Below are positions 54,663 to 63,142 of a stretch of 64,000 bases of DNA, piece by piece. Where the stretch lies: positions 957,541 through 1,021,540 of the forward strand of contig NZ_JACHEF010000003.1 of assembly GCF_014207355.1 (NCBI RefSeq), in the 5' to 3' direction. The first letter of the stretch is position 1. Every line of letters starts with the position of its first letter. Made by a program: the position numbers and the translations under genes. This DNA is from Mesorhizobium sangaii (GTDB taxonomy: Bacteria; Pseudomonadota; Alphaproteobacteria; Rhizobiales; Rhizobiaceae). The notes beneath the pieces are model-generated. The model made no database searches and was not told where the DNA came from. It was given only the letters and a program-made list of their open reading frames with translations.

Positions 54663-55022
54663 TTAGAAGCTCAAGCCGCCTTCACGGGCAGCCTCGGCGA
54701 GCGCCTTGACGCGGCCGTGATAGATGTAGGCGCCGCGGTCGAAGACGACTTCCTTGACGCCGGCCTTGGTGGCGCGCTCGGCGATCAGCTTGCCGATCGC
54801 GGCGGCAGCGGCAGTGTCGGCGCCGGTCTTGAGCGAACCCTTGAGGTCCTTCTCGAGCGTCGAGGCAGCGACGATGGTGTGGCCCTTGGCGTCGTCGATG
54901 ACCTGCACATAGATGTTCTTCGACGTGCGGTGAACCGACAGACGCGGACGCTCGCCGGCGACCTTCTTGATCTGACGACGGACGCGCTGCGCACGGCGCT
55001 GCGTGGATTCCTTGGTACCCAT
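54663..55022 (-). CDS. rplR: Ribosomal protein L18
   Basis: 119 aa 5S-rRNA-binding protein. MGTKESTQRRAQRVRRQIKK (basic start), RPRLSVHRTSKNIYVQVIDD and the C-terminal FDRGAYIYHGRVKALAEAAREGG are typical. ATG 55022 preferred over a longer reading to 55043 because aaggaagac precedes it. The 140-base gap to rplF is large for this operon and contains a hairpin repeat. Confidence 0.97.
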   Translation of the reverse strand: MGTKESTQRRAQRVRRQIKKVAGERPRLSVHRTSKNIYVQVIDDAKGHTIVAASTLEKDLKGSLKTGADTAAAAAIGKLIAERATKAGVKEVVFDRGAYIYHGRVKALAEAAREGGLSF

Positions 55023-55115
55023 GATAGTCTTCCTTGCCTTCAAAAAACGGGGGCCGCCATATGCGGTAGGCGAAAACGCCTCCCGCGACCGCTCCCCGCG
55101 GCGTTACACTTCTTT

Positions 55116-55160
55116 GGCTTGGTCCTTTCCGAAAAGTCTGCAACTTTTCGGGCCCAAGCC
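55116..55160. repeat. RIME-like palindrome in the rplF-rplR gap
   Basis: Inner stem CCGAAAAGT (55129-55137) / ACTTTTCGG (55143-55151), outer stem GGCTTGG / CCAAGCC. The CCGAAAAGT/ACTTTTCGG arms resemble the classical rhizobial intergenic palindrome (gatcccgaaaa...ttttcgggatc) as I remember it. Located inside the spc operon. Confidence 0.55.
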
Positions 55161-55162
55161 CA

Positions 55163-55696
55163 CTACTTCTTCTTGCCTTCCTTGCGGACGATCTTCTCGC
55201 CAGCGTAGCGGACGCCCTTGCCCTTGTAGGGCTCGGGACCGCGGTATTCGCGGATCTCGGCGGCAACCTGGCCGACCTGCTGCTTGTCGATGCCGGTCAC
55301 GGTGATTTCCGTCGGCTTCGGCACAGCGATCGTGATACCGGCCGGCGTCTCGTAGACGACGTCATGGCTGAAGCCAAGTGCCAGCTGCAGGTTCTTGCCC
55401 TGCATGGCGGCGCGATAGCCGACGCCGGTGATCTCGAGCTTCTTCTCGAAGCCGTCCTTCACACCCTGCAGGATGTTCACGATCTGCGTGCGCGACATGC
55501 CCCACTTGGAGCGCGCCGTCTTGGTCTGGTCGCGCGGCTGGACAGCGATCTCGCTGCCTTCCATCTTGACCAGCACTTCTTCGTTCACCACGAACTTCAG
55601 CTCGCCCTTGGGGCCCTTCGCCGTCACGGTCTGGCCGTTGACGGTCGCGGTCACGCCCTGCGGCAGCGAAACGGGTTTCTTTCCAATACGAGACAT
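55163..55696 (-). CDS. rplF: Ribosomal protein L6
   Basis: 177 aa. Two L6 domains; MSRIGKKPVSLPQGVTATVN and the C-terminal signature PEPYKGKGVRYAGEKIVRKEGKKK (positions 155-177) are as expected. Flanked on both sides by palindromic repeats, unusual within the spc operon. Confidence 0.98.
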   Translation of the reverse strand: MSRIGKKPVSLPQGVTATVNGQTVTAKGPKGELKFVVNEEVLVKMEGSEIAVQPRDQTKTARSKWGMSRTQIVNILQGVKDGFEKKLEITGVGYRAAMQGKNLQLALGFSHDVVYETPAGITIAVPKPTEITVTGIDKQQVGQVAAEIREYRGPEPYKGKGVRYAGEKIVRKEGKKK

Positions 55697-55733
55697 TTTG
55701 TTGTCCTCGTCACTTCTCTTGTTTCAGGTCTCT

Positions 55734-55800
55734 GTCTTCGGGCATGACCCCGAAGACCGGATTCCAATTTTTCCGATCACGCCAGATCAGAAGATCTGGC
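55734..55800. repeat. Tandem hairpins in the rpsH-rplF gap
   Basis: First dyad GTCTTCGGG (55734-55742) / CCCGAAGAC (55749-55757) within ggcatgaccccgaagaccgg, close to the remembered RIME core gcatgatcccgaaaaccgg. Second, GCCAGATC-AGAA-GATCTGGC (55781-55800), a perfect 8-bp stem spanning the rpsH stop codon. Same operon as the element at 55116-55160. Confidence 0.5.
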
Positions 55801-56185
55801 AGAGGATTTCACCACCGACGTTCTGTTCACGCGCTTCGTGGTCGGCCATCACGCCCTTCGGTGTCGAAAGGATGGCGATGCCGAGGCCGTTGGCGACGTG
55901 CGGAATCGACTTGGCCGAAACATAGACGCGGCGACCAGGCTTCGAGACGCGGGCTATTTCGCGCACGACCGGCGCGCCGTCGAAATACTTCAGCTCGATC
56001 TCGATTTCGGACTTGCCGTTGTCGAAGTCTGTCTGGCTGTAATCGCGGATATAGCCTTCAGCCTTCAGCACGTCGAGGACGCGGGTACGCAGGCGCGAGG
56101 CCGGCGTCGAGACGCTCGACTTCTTGCGGCCGTAGGCGTTGCGGATGCGGGTCAGCATATCGCCGAGAGGATCGCTCAATGACAT
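55787..56185 (-). CDS. rpsH: Ribosomal protein S8
   Basis: 132 aa. SLSDPLGDMLTRIRNAYGRK start, central YDF-like FDGAPVVREIARVSKPGRRVYV and ending LSTPKGVMADHEAREQNVGGEI are family features. In E. coli S8 represses the spc operon by binding its mRNA near rplE; whether this holds here is unknown. Its stop lies inside a hairpin. Confidence 0.98.
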   Translation of the reverse strand: MSLSDPLGDMLTRIRNAYGRKKSSVSTPASRLRTRVLDVLKAEGYIRDYSQTDFDNGKSEIEIELKYFDGAPVVREIARVSKPGRRVYVSAKSIPHVANGLGIAILSTPKGVMADHEAREQNVGGEILCQIF

Positions 56186-56197
56186 GTTATGTCCTCC

Positions 56198-56503
56198 TTA
56201 CCAGCTCGACTTGACCAGGCCCGGGATCTGGCCGTTGTTGCCGAGATCACGGAGCGCGATGCGCGATACTTTGAGCTTGCGATAGTAGGCGCGCGGACGG
56301 CCGGTGACTTCGCAGCGGTTGCGGATGCGGATCTTGGCCGAGTTGCGCGGCATGGCGGCAAGCTTGAGCTGAGCGCGGAAGCGCTCTTCCATCGGCTTGG
56401 ACTGATCCATGATGATCGCCTTCAGCGCAGCGCGCTTGGGACCGTACTGGTCGGCAAGCTTGCGGCGCCTGTTGTTCTTCTCGACTGAGCTGGTCTTTGC
56501 CAT
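56198..56503 (-). CDS. rpsN: Ribosomal protein S14 (zinc-free type)
   Basis: 101 aa long form. AKTSSVEKNNRRRKLADQYG start, PRNSAKIRIRNRCEVTGRPR and AYYRKLKVSRIALRDLG. Only one cysteine (NRCEVTG), so the CxxC pairs of the zinc (short) paralogue are absent. Confidence 0.98.
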   Translation of the reverse strand: MAKTSSVEKNNRRRKLADQYGPKRAALKAIIMDQSKPMEERFRAQLKLAAMPRNSAKIRIRNRCEVTGRPRAYYRKLKVSRIALRDLGNNGQIPGLVKSSW

Positions 56504-56530
56504 TTCAGATTTTTCCTTTTCTCGCTGCCG

Positions 56531-57130
56531 TTACTGGCGGAAGGGGAAGTTGAAAGCCTTGAGCAATGCCCTGGCTTCGTCGTCCGTCTTCGCAGTCGTA
56601 CAAACGATGACGTCCATGCCCCAGATCTGATCAACCTTGTCGTAGTTGATCTCCGGGAACACGATGTGTTCCTTGATGCCCATGGCATAGTTGCCACGGC
56701 CATCGAAGCTCTTCGGATTGAGTCCGCGGAAGTCGCGGACGCGTGGCAGTGCGATGTTCACGAGGCGGTCGAGGAACTCGTACATGCGTTCCTTGCGCAG
56801 CGTGACCTTGGCGCCGATCGGCATCTTCTCGCGGACCTTGAAGCCGGCGATGGAGTTGCGGGCGCGGGTGACTACAGCCTTCTGGCCGGCGATCATCGCA
56901 AGGTCCTCGGCAGCGATCGAAGGCTTCTTCGAGTCGCCGGTCGCTTCGCCAACGCCCATGTTCAGCACGATCTTGTCGATGCGGGGAACCTGCATCTCGT
57001 TCTCGTAGCCGAACTGCTCCTGCAGCGCCTTGCGGATGGTCTCGTTGTAGACCTGCTTGAGGCGCGGCGTGTTCTGAGCCTTGGACTGCTTGCTTTCAGC
57101 CTTGGGCTTCGTGGTTTGAGCCTTAGCCAT
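56531..57130 (-). CDS. rplE: Ribosomal protein L5
   Basis: 199 aa, about 20 longer than E. coli L5 owing to a Lys/Ala/Gln-rich N-terminal tail (KAQTTKPKAESKQSKAQNTP). 5S-rRNA-binding protein: PRIDKIVLNMGVGEA and RDFRGLNPKSFDGRGNYAMG. ATG 57130 overlaps the rplX stop by 8 bases; a longer frame to 57214 lies wholly inside rplX and is rejected. Confidence 0.97.
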   Translation of the reverse strand: MAKAQTTKPKAESKQSKAQNTPRLKQVYNETIRKALQEQFGYENEMQVPRIDKIVLNMGVGEATGDSKKPSIAAEDLAMIAGQKAVVTRARNSIAGFKVREKMPIGAKVTLRKERMYEFLDRLVNIALPRVRDFRGLNPKSFDGRGNYAMGIKEHIVFPEINYDKVDQIWGMDVIVCTTAKTDDEARALLKAFNFPFRQ

Positions 57131-57437
57131 TGATGACTTCTCCCGAGCGCTTGGCGACGCGCACCTTCTTGCCGTCCTTCTGGAAGATGAAGCCGACGCG
57201 GGTCGGCTTGCCATCCTTGGGGTCGGCCAGCGCGATGTTCGACAGCTGGATCGGCGCTTCCTTGGTGATGATCCCGCCCTCTTGGGACTGGGACTGCTTC
57301 TGGTGACGACGGATCATGTTGACGCCGCGCACCAGCGCGGTGTCATCCTTCGGCTGAACCGAGAGGACTTCGCCCGAACGGCCCTTGTCCTTGCCGGCCA
57401 GCACGACGACCTTGTCGCCTTTTCTAATTTTTTGCAT
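57123..57437 (-). CDS. rplX: Ribosomal protein L24
   Basis: 104 aa KOW-domain protein initiating 50S assembly. KIRKGDKVVVLAGKDKGRSG is the KOW motif; GVNMIRRHQKQSQSQEGG follows. Overlaps rplE by 8 bases. Confidence 0.98.
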   Translation of the reverse strand: MQKIRKGDKVVVLAGKDKGRSGEVLSVQPKDDTALVRGVNMIRRHQKQSQSQEGGIITKEAPIQLSNIALADPKDGKPTRVGFIFQKDGKKVRVAKRSGEVING

Positions 57438-57449
57438 TGGTCCGGCTCC

Positions 57450-57818
57450 TTACAGCACTTCTGGCGCGAGCGAGATGATCTTCATGTGGTTCTTGGCGCG
57501 GAGTTCGCGCGGAACCGGTCCGAAGATACGCGTGCCGATCGGCTCTTTCTTGTTGTCGACGAGAACGGCTGCGTTCTTGTCGAAACGGATCACGCTGCCG
57601 TCCGGGCGGCGGATGTCCTTGGCCGTGCGAACCACGACCGCCTTCATCACATCGCCCTTCTTCACGCGGCCGCGCGGGATGGCTTCCTTGATCGACACCA
57701 CGATGATGTCGCCCACGGAAGCGTATTTCCGCTTCGAGCCGCCCAGCACCTTGATGCACATGACACGACGGGCGCCGGAATTATCCGCGACGTCGAGGTT
57801 TGTTTGCATCTGAATCAT
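57450..57818 (-). CDS. rplN: Ribosomal protein L14
   Basis: 122 aa, among the most conserved ribosomal proteins. IQMQTNLDVADNSGARRVMC and the ending PRELRAKNHMKIISLAPEVL. First gene of the classical spc operon; a 72-base gap separates it from rpsQ, but no separate promoter is evident. Confidence 0.98.
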   Translation of the reverse strand: MIQMQTNLDVADNSGARRVMCIKVLGGSKRKYASVGDIIVVSIKEAIPRGRVKKGDVMKAVVVRTAKDIRRPDGSVIRFDKNAAVLVDNKKEPIGTRIFGPVPRELRAKNHMKIISLAPEVL

Positions 57819-57890
57819 GACTGGCCGCCTTCTTCTTTTCTAACGGGACGGGCCCTAAGCCCCTCCCCGGTCTGTCCAAAATTCGTTTGT

Positions 57891-58130
57891 TTACGCCTGG
57901 TCCGAAGACACGACGATCCAGCGCTTATCCTTGGAAATCGGCTTCGATTCCTGGATGAACACCTGATCGCCAACCTTGTGGGCGTTGTTCTCGTCGTGCG
58001 CCTTGTACTTCTTGGTCATGCGCACGGTCTTCTTCATCACGGGATGCGTGAAGCGCCGTTCGACCTTGACGACAACCGTCTTCTCGTTCTTGTCGCTGAC
58101 GACGGTGCCCTGCAGAATGCGCTTTGGCAT
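57891..58130 (-). CDS. rpsQ: Ribosomal protein S17
   Basis: 79 aa OB-fold 30S protein. MPKRILQGTVVSDKNEKTVV start and RRFTHPVMKKTVRMTKKYKAHDE. Last gene of the S10 operon, 11 bases after rpmC. Confidence 0.98.
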   Translation of the reverse strand: MPKRILQGTVVSDKNEKTVVVKVERRFTHPVMKKTVRMTKKYKAHDENNAHKVGDQVFIQESKPISKDKRWIVVSSDQA

Positions 58131-58141
58131 GGTTTTCGTCC

Positions 58142-58342
58142 TTAAGCCTTCTTAGCCGCGGACTTTTCCGCAGCGATGGTCTTGATACGCGCAATGTCCT
58201 TACGGACCTGTCTCACGCGCGCGGTCTTCTCGAGCTGGCCGGTGGCCTTCTGGAAGCGCAGGTTGAACTGCTCCTTCTTCAGGCTGGCCAGGTCGTCGGT
58301 CAGCTGGTCCTGGGTCTTGGTCCGGATGTCTTCGGCTTTCAT
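58142..58342 (-). CDS. rpmC: Ribosomal protein L29
   Basis: 66 aa, helical hairpin at the tunnel exit. MKAEDIRTKTQDQLTDDLAS and LKKEQFNLRFQKATGQLE are typical. ATG 58342 chosen; an in-frame extension to 58441 lies within rplP and is not real. Confidence 0.97.
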   Translation of the reverse strand: MKAEDIRTKTQDQLTDDLASLKKEQFNLRFQKATGQLEKTARVRQVRKDIARIKTIAAEKSAAKKA

Positions 58343-58355
58343 GATCAGCCCGTCC

Positions 58356-58769
58356 TTATTCTGCGATGCGCTGCACGAAGCGCGTCTTGACCGAGAGCTT
58401 GGCCGCGCCGAGACGCAGTGCCTCACGGGCGGTTTCTTCATTGACGCCGTCGATCTCGAACATGATGCGGCCCGGCTTGACGCGCGCCGCCCAGTAGTCG
58501 ACCGCGCCCTTGCCCTTGCCCATGCGGACTTCGGTCGGCTTCGAAGTGACCGGCACGTCCGGGAAAATACGGATCCAGACGCGACCGGCGCGCTTCATTT
58601 CACGGGTAATCGCGCGGCGGGCCGCCTCGATCTCACGTGCGGTGACGCGGTTCGGCTCAAGCGCCTTCAGCCCGAAACCACCGAAATCCAGATTGGTGCC
58701 GCCCTTTGCGGTACCATGGATACGGCCCTTGAACTGCTTGCGGAACTTTGTGCGCTTTGGCTGCAGCAT
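58356..58769 (-). CDS. rplP: Ribosomal protein L16
   Basis: 137 aa. MLQPKRTKFRKQFKGRIHGT start, GGTNLDFGGFGLKALEP and RGMGKGKGAVDYWAARVKPG-like segment (VRMGKGKGAVDYWAARV). Standard length; 13 bases from rpmC. Confidence 0.98.
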   Translation of the reverse strand: MLQPKRTKFRKQFKGRIHGTAKGGTNLDFGGFGLKALEPNRVTAREIEAARRAITREMKRAGRVWIRIFPDVPVTSKPTEVRMGKGKGAVDYWAARVKPGRIMFEIDGVNEETAREALRLGAAKLSVKTRFVQRIAE

Positions 58770-58796
58770 CGTTCTAACTCCAAATTCCTAAATGTC

Positions 58797-59522
58797 TCAG
58801 GCGTTTTCGCGACGACGACCGCGTTCGCGATCACCACCACCGCCATGTGCAGCATCACCCTCGGTCGCACGACGCTCCGAAGCCATCGGGTCGTGCTCGA
58901 GGATCTCGCCCTTGAACACCCAGACCTTGACGCCGCAGATGCCGTACGCCGTGTTCGCCTCGGCCGTGCCGTAGTCGACATCGGCGCGCAACGTATGCAG
59001 CGGCACGCGGCCTTCGCGGTACCATTCCATGCGCGCAATCTCAGCACCGCCAAGACGGCCGGCGCAGTTGATGCGGATGCCTTCGGCACCGAGGCGCATC
59101 GCCGACTGCACGGCGCGCTTCATGGCGCGACGGAACGCGATACGACGCTCGAGCTGCTGGGCGATCGACTGGGCAACCAGGGTCGCGTCGATTTCCGGCT
59201 TGCGCACTTCAACGATGTTGAGGTGCGTCTCGGACTTCGTCATCTCCATCAGCTTCTTGCGAAGCTTCTCGATGTCGGCGCCCTTCTTGCCGATGATCAG
59301 ACCCGGGCGTGCGGCGTGGATGGTGACGCGGCACTTCTTGTGCGGACGCTCGATGACGACCTTCGAGATCGCGGCCTGCTTGAGTTCCTTCTCAAGATAC
59401 TTGCGGATCTTGATGTCCTCATGCAGCAGCTTGCCGTACTCACCGGTGTTCGCGAACCAGCGCGAATCCCAGGTGCGGTTGATGCCGAGGCGAAGACCGA
59501 TCGGATTGACTTTCTGGCCCAT
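58797..59522 (-). CDS. rpsC: Ribosomal protein S3
   Basis: 241 aa, with KH domain (GLIIGKKGADIEKLRKKL) and C-terminal S3 domain (GIRINCAGRLGGAEIAR). C-terminal tail is rich in Arg/Gly/Glu (AAHGGGGDRERGRRRENA). Its ATG shares one base with the rplV stop. Confidence 0.98.
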   Translation of the reverse strand: MGQKVNPIGLRLGINRTWDSRWFANTGEYGKLLHEDIKIRKYLEKELKQAAISKVVIERPHKKCRVTIHAARPGLIIGKKGADIEKLRKKLMEMTKSETHLNIVEVRKPEIDATLVAQSIAQQLERRIAFRRAMKRAVQSAMRLGAEGIRINCAGRLGGAEIARMEWYREGRVPLHTLRADVDYGTAEANTAYGICGVKVWVFKGEILEHDPMASERRATEGDAAHGGGGDRERGRRRENA

Positions 59523-59911
59523 TATGCGGCCTCCCCTTTTTCTTCGACTTCACGAACGACGATCGTGAGGTGCGAGAACGGCTTCTCGATACGGCTGGCG
59601 CGACCACGGCCACGGGCATGGAACCGCTTCATGACGATCGACTTGCCGACATAGGCTTCCGCCACGATCAGTGCATCGACGTCGAGGTCGTGGTTGTTTT
59701 CCGCGTTGGCGATTGCCGATTCCAGCGTCTTCTTGACCGTGCCGGAAATCCGCTTGGCCGAGAATTCGAGATCGGAAAGCGCTGTCGCGACCTTCTTGCC
59801 GCGGATCAGCGCGGCAACGAGGTTCAGCTTCTGCGGGCTGATACGGATAGTGCGCAATACGGCGCGCGCTTCGTTGTCAGCAAGCCTGCGCGGAGCTTTG
59901 GCCTTGCCCAT
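59522..59911 (-). CDS. rplV: Ribosomal protein L22
   Basis: 129 aa. Its beta-hairpin loop (RGRGRASRIEKPFSHLTIVV) lines the exit tunnel. RTIRISPQKLNLVAALIRGK is typical. Tightly packed: 2 bases after rpsS, 1-base overlap with rpsC. Confidence 0.98.
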   Translation of the reverse strand: MGKAKAPRRLADNEARAVLRTIRISPQKLNLVAALIRGKKVATALSDLEFSAKRISGTVKKTLESAIANAENNHDLDVDALIVAEAYVGKSIVMKRFHARGRGRASRIEKPFSHLTIVVREVEEKGEAA

Positions 59912-59913
59912 GA

Positions 59914-60192
59914 TTATTTCCTCTTCGCCTTCTTATCCGCGCCGTGACCGTAATAGGTCCGGGTCGGAGCGAATTCACCGAACTTGTGACCGACCATGTC
60001 CTCGTTCACCGAGACGGGAACATGCTTCTGGCCGTTGTAGACACCGAAGGTGAAGCCGACGAACTGCGGCAGGATGGTGGAGCGACGGCTCCACATCTTG
60101 ATCACCTCATTGCGACCACCTTCACGAACCTTGTCCACCTTCTTGAGAAGGTAGCCGTCGATGAAGGGGCCTTTCCAAATAGAACGAGTCAC
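59914..60192 (-). CDS. rpsS: Ribosomal protein S19
   Basis: 92 aa. TRSIWKGPFIDGYLLKKVDK and KMWSRRSTILPQFVGFTFGV plus HKFGEFAPTRTYYGHGADKK. 16 bases after rplB. Confidence 0.98.
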   Translation of the reverse strand: MTRSIWKGPFIDGYLLKKVDKVREGGRNEVIKMWSRRSTILPQFVGFTFGVYNGQKHVPVSVNEDMVGHKFGEFAPTRTYYGHGADKKAKRK

Positions 60193-60208
60193 TTGGCGTT
60201 ACCTCTTC

Positions 60209-61042
60209 TTAGCTCTTGCGCTGATGGCGCGAGCGCAGGATGAACTTGTCGGTCGCCTTGTTGGACCGCGTCTTCTTGCCCTTGGTCGGCTTGCCCCAGG
60301 GCGAAACCGGATGGCGGCCACCCGAGGTGCGGCCTTCGCCGCCGCCGTGCGGATGGTCGACCGGGTTCATGGTCACGCCGCGATTGTGCGGACGCTTGCC
60401 ACGCCAAACCGTACGACCAGCCTTGCCGTCATTGATGTTGCCGTGGTCCGGATTGGACACGGCACCGACGGTGGCCATGCAGGAGCCGTGCACGACACGC
60501 TGCTCGCCCGAGTTGAGACGCAGGATCGCCATGCCCTGGTCGCGACCGACCAGCTGGCCATAACCACCTGCCGAACGGGCAACCTGGGCGCCCTTGCCCG
60601 GCTTCAGCTCGATGTTGTGGACGATGGTGCCGACCGGCATGGAGGCCAGCGGCATCGCATTGCCCGGCTTCACGTCGACGGATTCACCGGACACGATCTT
60701 GTCGCCGGGAGCCAAACGCTGCGGCGCGATGATGTAGGACAACTCGCCATCGTCGTACTTGATCAGCGCGATGAAGGCGGTGCGGTTCGGATCGTATTCG
60801 ATGCGCTCGACCGTGCCGACAACGTCGAACTTGCGGCGCTTGAAGTCGATGATGCGGTACGAACGCTTGTGGCCGCCACCGATGAAGCGGGCGGTGATGC
60901 GACCGTAGTTGTTGCGGCCGCCCGATTTGGTCAGGCCCTCGGTCAGACCCTTTACGGGCTTGCCCTTGTAGAGGCCCGAGCGATCGACGATGACCAGCTG
61001 GCGGGTGCTCGGCGTTACCGGGTTGAATTTTTTCAGTGCCAT
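60209..61042 (-). CDS. rplB: Ribosomal protein L2
   Basis: 277 aa, core 50S protein near the peptidyl-transferase centre. MALKKFNPVTPSTRQLVIVD start and GVTMNPVDHPHGGGEGR containing the conserved His often tied to activity. Standard length; 22 bases after rplW. Confidence 0.98.
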   Translation of the reverse strand: MALKKFNPVTPSTRQLVIVDRSGLYKGKPVKGLTEGLTKSGGRNNYGRITARFIGGGHKRSYRIIDFKRRKFDVVGTVERIEYDPNRTAFIALIKYDDGELSYIIAPQRLAPGDKIVSGESVDVKPGNAMPLASMPVGTIVHNIELKPGKGAQVARSAGGYGQLVGRDQGMAILRLNSGEQRVVHGSCMATVGAVSNPDHGNINDGKAGRTVWRGKRPHNRGVTMNPVDHPHGGGEGRTSGGRHPVSPWGKPTKGKKTRSNKATDKFILRSRHQRKS

Positions 61043-61064
61043 TGTTCTGTCCTCGCGGCCTTGC

Positions 61065-61358
61065 TCAGAGACCCGTCGCGACGTCGATCGACTGGCCGTC
61101 GGCCAGCGTCACAATCGCCTTCTTGACGTCGCTCTGGCGGCCGATCGTGCCGCGGAAGCGCTTGATCTTGCCCTTGCGGACAAGCGTGTTCACGGCCATC
61201 ACCTTGACGCCGAACAGCGCTTCGACGGCGGCCTTGATTTCCGGCTTCGACGCCTTCTTGGCGACGTTGAAGACGACCTGGTTCTGCTCGGAGGCCATGG
61301 TCGACTTTTCGGTGATCGCCGGCGAGACGATCACGTCGTAATGACGAAGGTCGGTCAT
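61065..61358 (-). CDS. rplW: Ribosomal protein L23
   Basis: 97 aa docking site for trigger factor and SRP at the tunnel exit. VSPAITEKSTMASEQNQVVF and VNTLVRKGKIKRFRGTIGRQ. Overlaps the rplD stop by 4 bases (ATGA). Confidence 0.98.
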   Translation of the reverse strand: MTDLRHYDVIVSPAITEKSTMASEQNQVVFNVAKKASKPEIKAAVEALFGVKVMAVNTLVRKGKIKRFRGTIGRQSDVKKAIVTLADGQSIDVATGL

Positions 61359-61975
61359 TTAAAGCGCTCCTCGAGAGCCTCGACGGCGGCCTTCGAAAGG
61401 ACCAGCGTGCCGCGGCGCAGAATGTCGTAGACGTTGATGCCCTGGATGGGCAGCACGTCGATGTTGGGGATGTTCGTCGCCGCCAGCTTGAAGTTCTTGT
61501 CAAGCTCGGCACCGCCGATCACCAAAGCGTTGGTCAGGCCCAGCGTCGCGAAATTCGCGATCAGCGCCTTGGTCTTGGCCTCGGTCAGCTTCAGCTCGTC
61601 GATGATGATGATCGACGCGCTCTTGGCCTTGGCCGAGAGAGCATGCTTGAGGCCAAGCGCGCGAACCTTCTTCGGCAGTTCGTGCTCATGGCTGCGAACG
61701 ACCGGGCCGTGGGCCTTGCCGCCGCCGCGGAACTGCGGAGCGCGTGCGGAATGGTGACGGGCGCGGCCCGTACCCTTCTGCTTGTACATCTTGGCGCCGG
61801 TGCGCGCGATCTCGGCGCGGCCCTTGGCCTTGTGCGTGCCCTGCTGCTTCTTGGCGAGCTGCCAGCGCACGACGCGCTGCAGGATGTCCTCGCGCGGATC
61901 AAGGCCGAAAATCTCCTCGGAGAGTTCCACCTTGCCGGCGTCCTTGCCGCCAAGCGTTGTGATCTTGAGATCCAT
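61355..61975 (-). CDS. rplD: Ribosomal protein L4
   Basis: 206 aa. YKQKGTGRARHHSARAPQFRGGGKAHGP (residues 69-96) is the tunnel loop. In E. coli L4 represses the S10 operon; conservation of that circuit here is not testable from this sequence. Start shares one base with the rplC stop. Confidence 0.98.
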   Translation of the reverse strand: MDLKITTLGGKDAGKVELSEEIFGLDPREDILQRVVRWQLAKKQQGTHKAKGRAEIARTGAKMYKQKGTGRARHHSARAPQFRGGGKAHGPVVRSHEHELPKKVRALGLKHALSAKAKSASIIIIDELKLTEAKTKALIANFATLGLTNALVIGGAELDKNFKLAATNIPNIDVLPIQGINVYDILRRGTLVLSKAAVEALEERFK

Positions 61976-62703
61976 TATTCCGCTCCCTCTGTGGCCGGAG
62001 CCTCGTTCTTAGCAGCACTCCCTGCTGCAACTGGGCGGATCGCGGCGGGCTTCGGCGCATTGGCCGGCAGTGCCACCTTGGCCGCGTCGCGGACCAGGAT
62101 CCAGGCGCCCTTCGATCCGGGAACCGCACCGCGGATCAGGATCAGGCCGCGGTCGGCGTCGGTCGAAACGATCTCGACATTCTGCGTGGTGACGCGGGTG
62201 TCGCCCATGTGGCCAGCCATATGCTTGCCCTTGAACACCTTGCCCGGGTCCTGGCGCTGGCCGGTCGAACCGTGCGTACGGTGCGAGACCGAGTTGCCGT
62301 GCGTCGCACGGCCACCACCCATGTGGTGGCGCTTGATGACGCCCTGAAAACCCTTGCCGATCGTCGTGCCCGTCACATCGACCTTCTGGCCGGGGACGAA
62401 ATGCTCGACGGTGATCTCGGCGCCGACATCGATCATGTTGTCGGCGGAGACGCGGAACTCGGCGACCTTCGCCTTCGGCTCGACGGAAGCGGTCGCGAAA
62501 TGGCCGCGCAGCGCCTTCGACGTGTTCTTCACCTTGGCAAGGCCAACGCCGAGCTGAACGGCAGTGTAGCCATTCTTCTCCTGCGTGCGCTGCGCCACGA
62601 CCTGACAGTTCTCCATCTGGAGAACGGTGACGGGAACATGTTCCCCGGCATCGTTGTAGATGCGGGTCATTCCCACCTTCTTTGCAATCACACCTGAACG
62701 CAT
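61975..62703 (-). CDS. rplC: Ribosomal protein L3
   Basis: 242 aa, longer than E. coli L3 (209) by an Ala/Glu-rich C-terminal tail (AAIRPVAAGSAAKNEAPATE). MRSGVIAKKVGMTRIYNDAG start at ATG 62703; KGFQGVIKRHHMGGGRATHG with the central loop near the peptidyl-transferase centre. Longer in-frame reading to 62739 rejected. Confidence 0.97.
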   Translation of the reverse strand: MRSGVIAKKVGMTRIYNDAGEHVPVTVLQMENCQVVAQRTQEKNGYTAVQLGVGLAKVKNTSKALRGHFATASVEPKAKVAEFRVSADNMIDVGAEITVEHFVPGQKVDVTGTTIGKGFQGVIKRHHMGGGRATHGNSVSHRTHGSTGQRQDPGKVFKGKHMAGHMGDTRVTTQNVEIVSTDADRGLILIRGAVPGSKGAWILVRDAAKVALPANAPKPAAIRPVAAGSAAKNEAPATEGAE

Positions 62704-62764
62704 CGGTTCAATTCCTTTAGAGTTCCGGGCCAGGGGCACCGCCCCTTACCGCGCTCTCATTCCC

Positions 62765-63073
62765 TTAGAGCTTGATCTCGACGTCCACACCGGCGGCCAG
62801 ATCGAGCTTCATCAAAGCATCGACCGTCTGCGGGGTCGGATCGACGATGTCGAGCAGACGCTTGTGCGTGCGCATCTCGAACTGCTCGCGGCTCTTCTTG
62901 TCGACGTGAGGCGACCGGTTGACCGTAAACTTCTCGATCCGCGTCGGCAGCGGAATGGGGCCGCGGACGTTGGCACCGGTGCGCTTGGCCGTCGACACGA
63001 TTTCCTTCGTCGAGGCGTCGAGCACGCGGTGATCAAACGCCTTCAGGCGGATGCGGATATTCTGTCCGTTCAT
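62765..63073 (-). CDS. rpsJ: Ribosomal protein S10 / NusE
   Basis: 102 aa. NGQNIRIRLKAFDHRVLDAS and GPIPLPTRIEKFTVNRSPHVDKKSREQFEMRTHKR (positions 37-71) are invariant. Also acts as NusE in antitermination. First gene of the S10 operon, 69 bases after tufA. Confidence 0.98.
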   Translation of the reverse strand: MNGQNIRIRLKAFDHRVLDASTKEIVSTAKRTGANVRGPIPLPTRIEKFTVNRSPHVDKKSREQFEMRTHKRLLDIVDPTPQTVDALMKLDLAAGVDVEIKL

Positions 63074-63142
63074 GCGTCACTTCCTTGTTCTGGCGCGGCG
63101 CGGGCAACTCCTGCGCCCGCGACAGATCGGTTTAAGTCCAAA

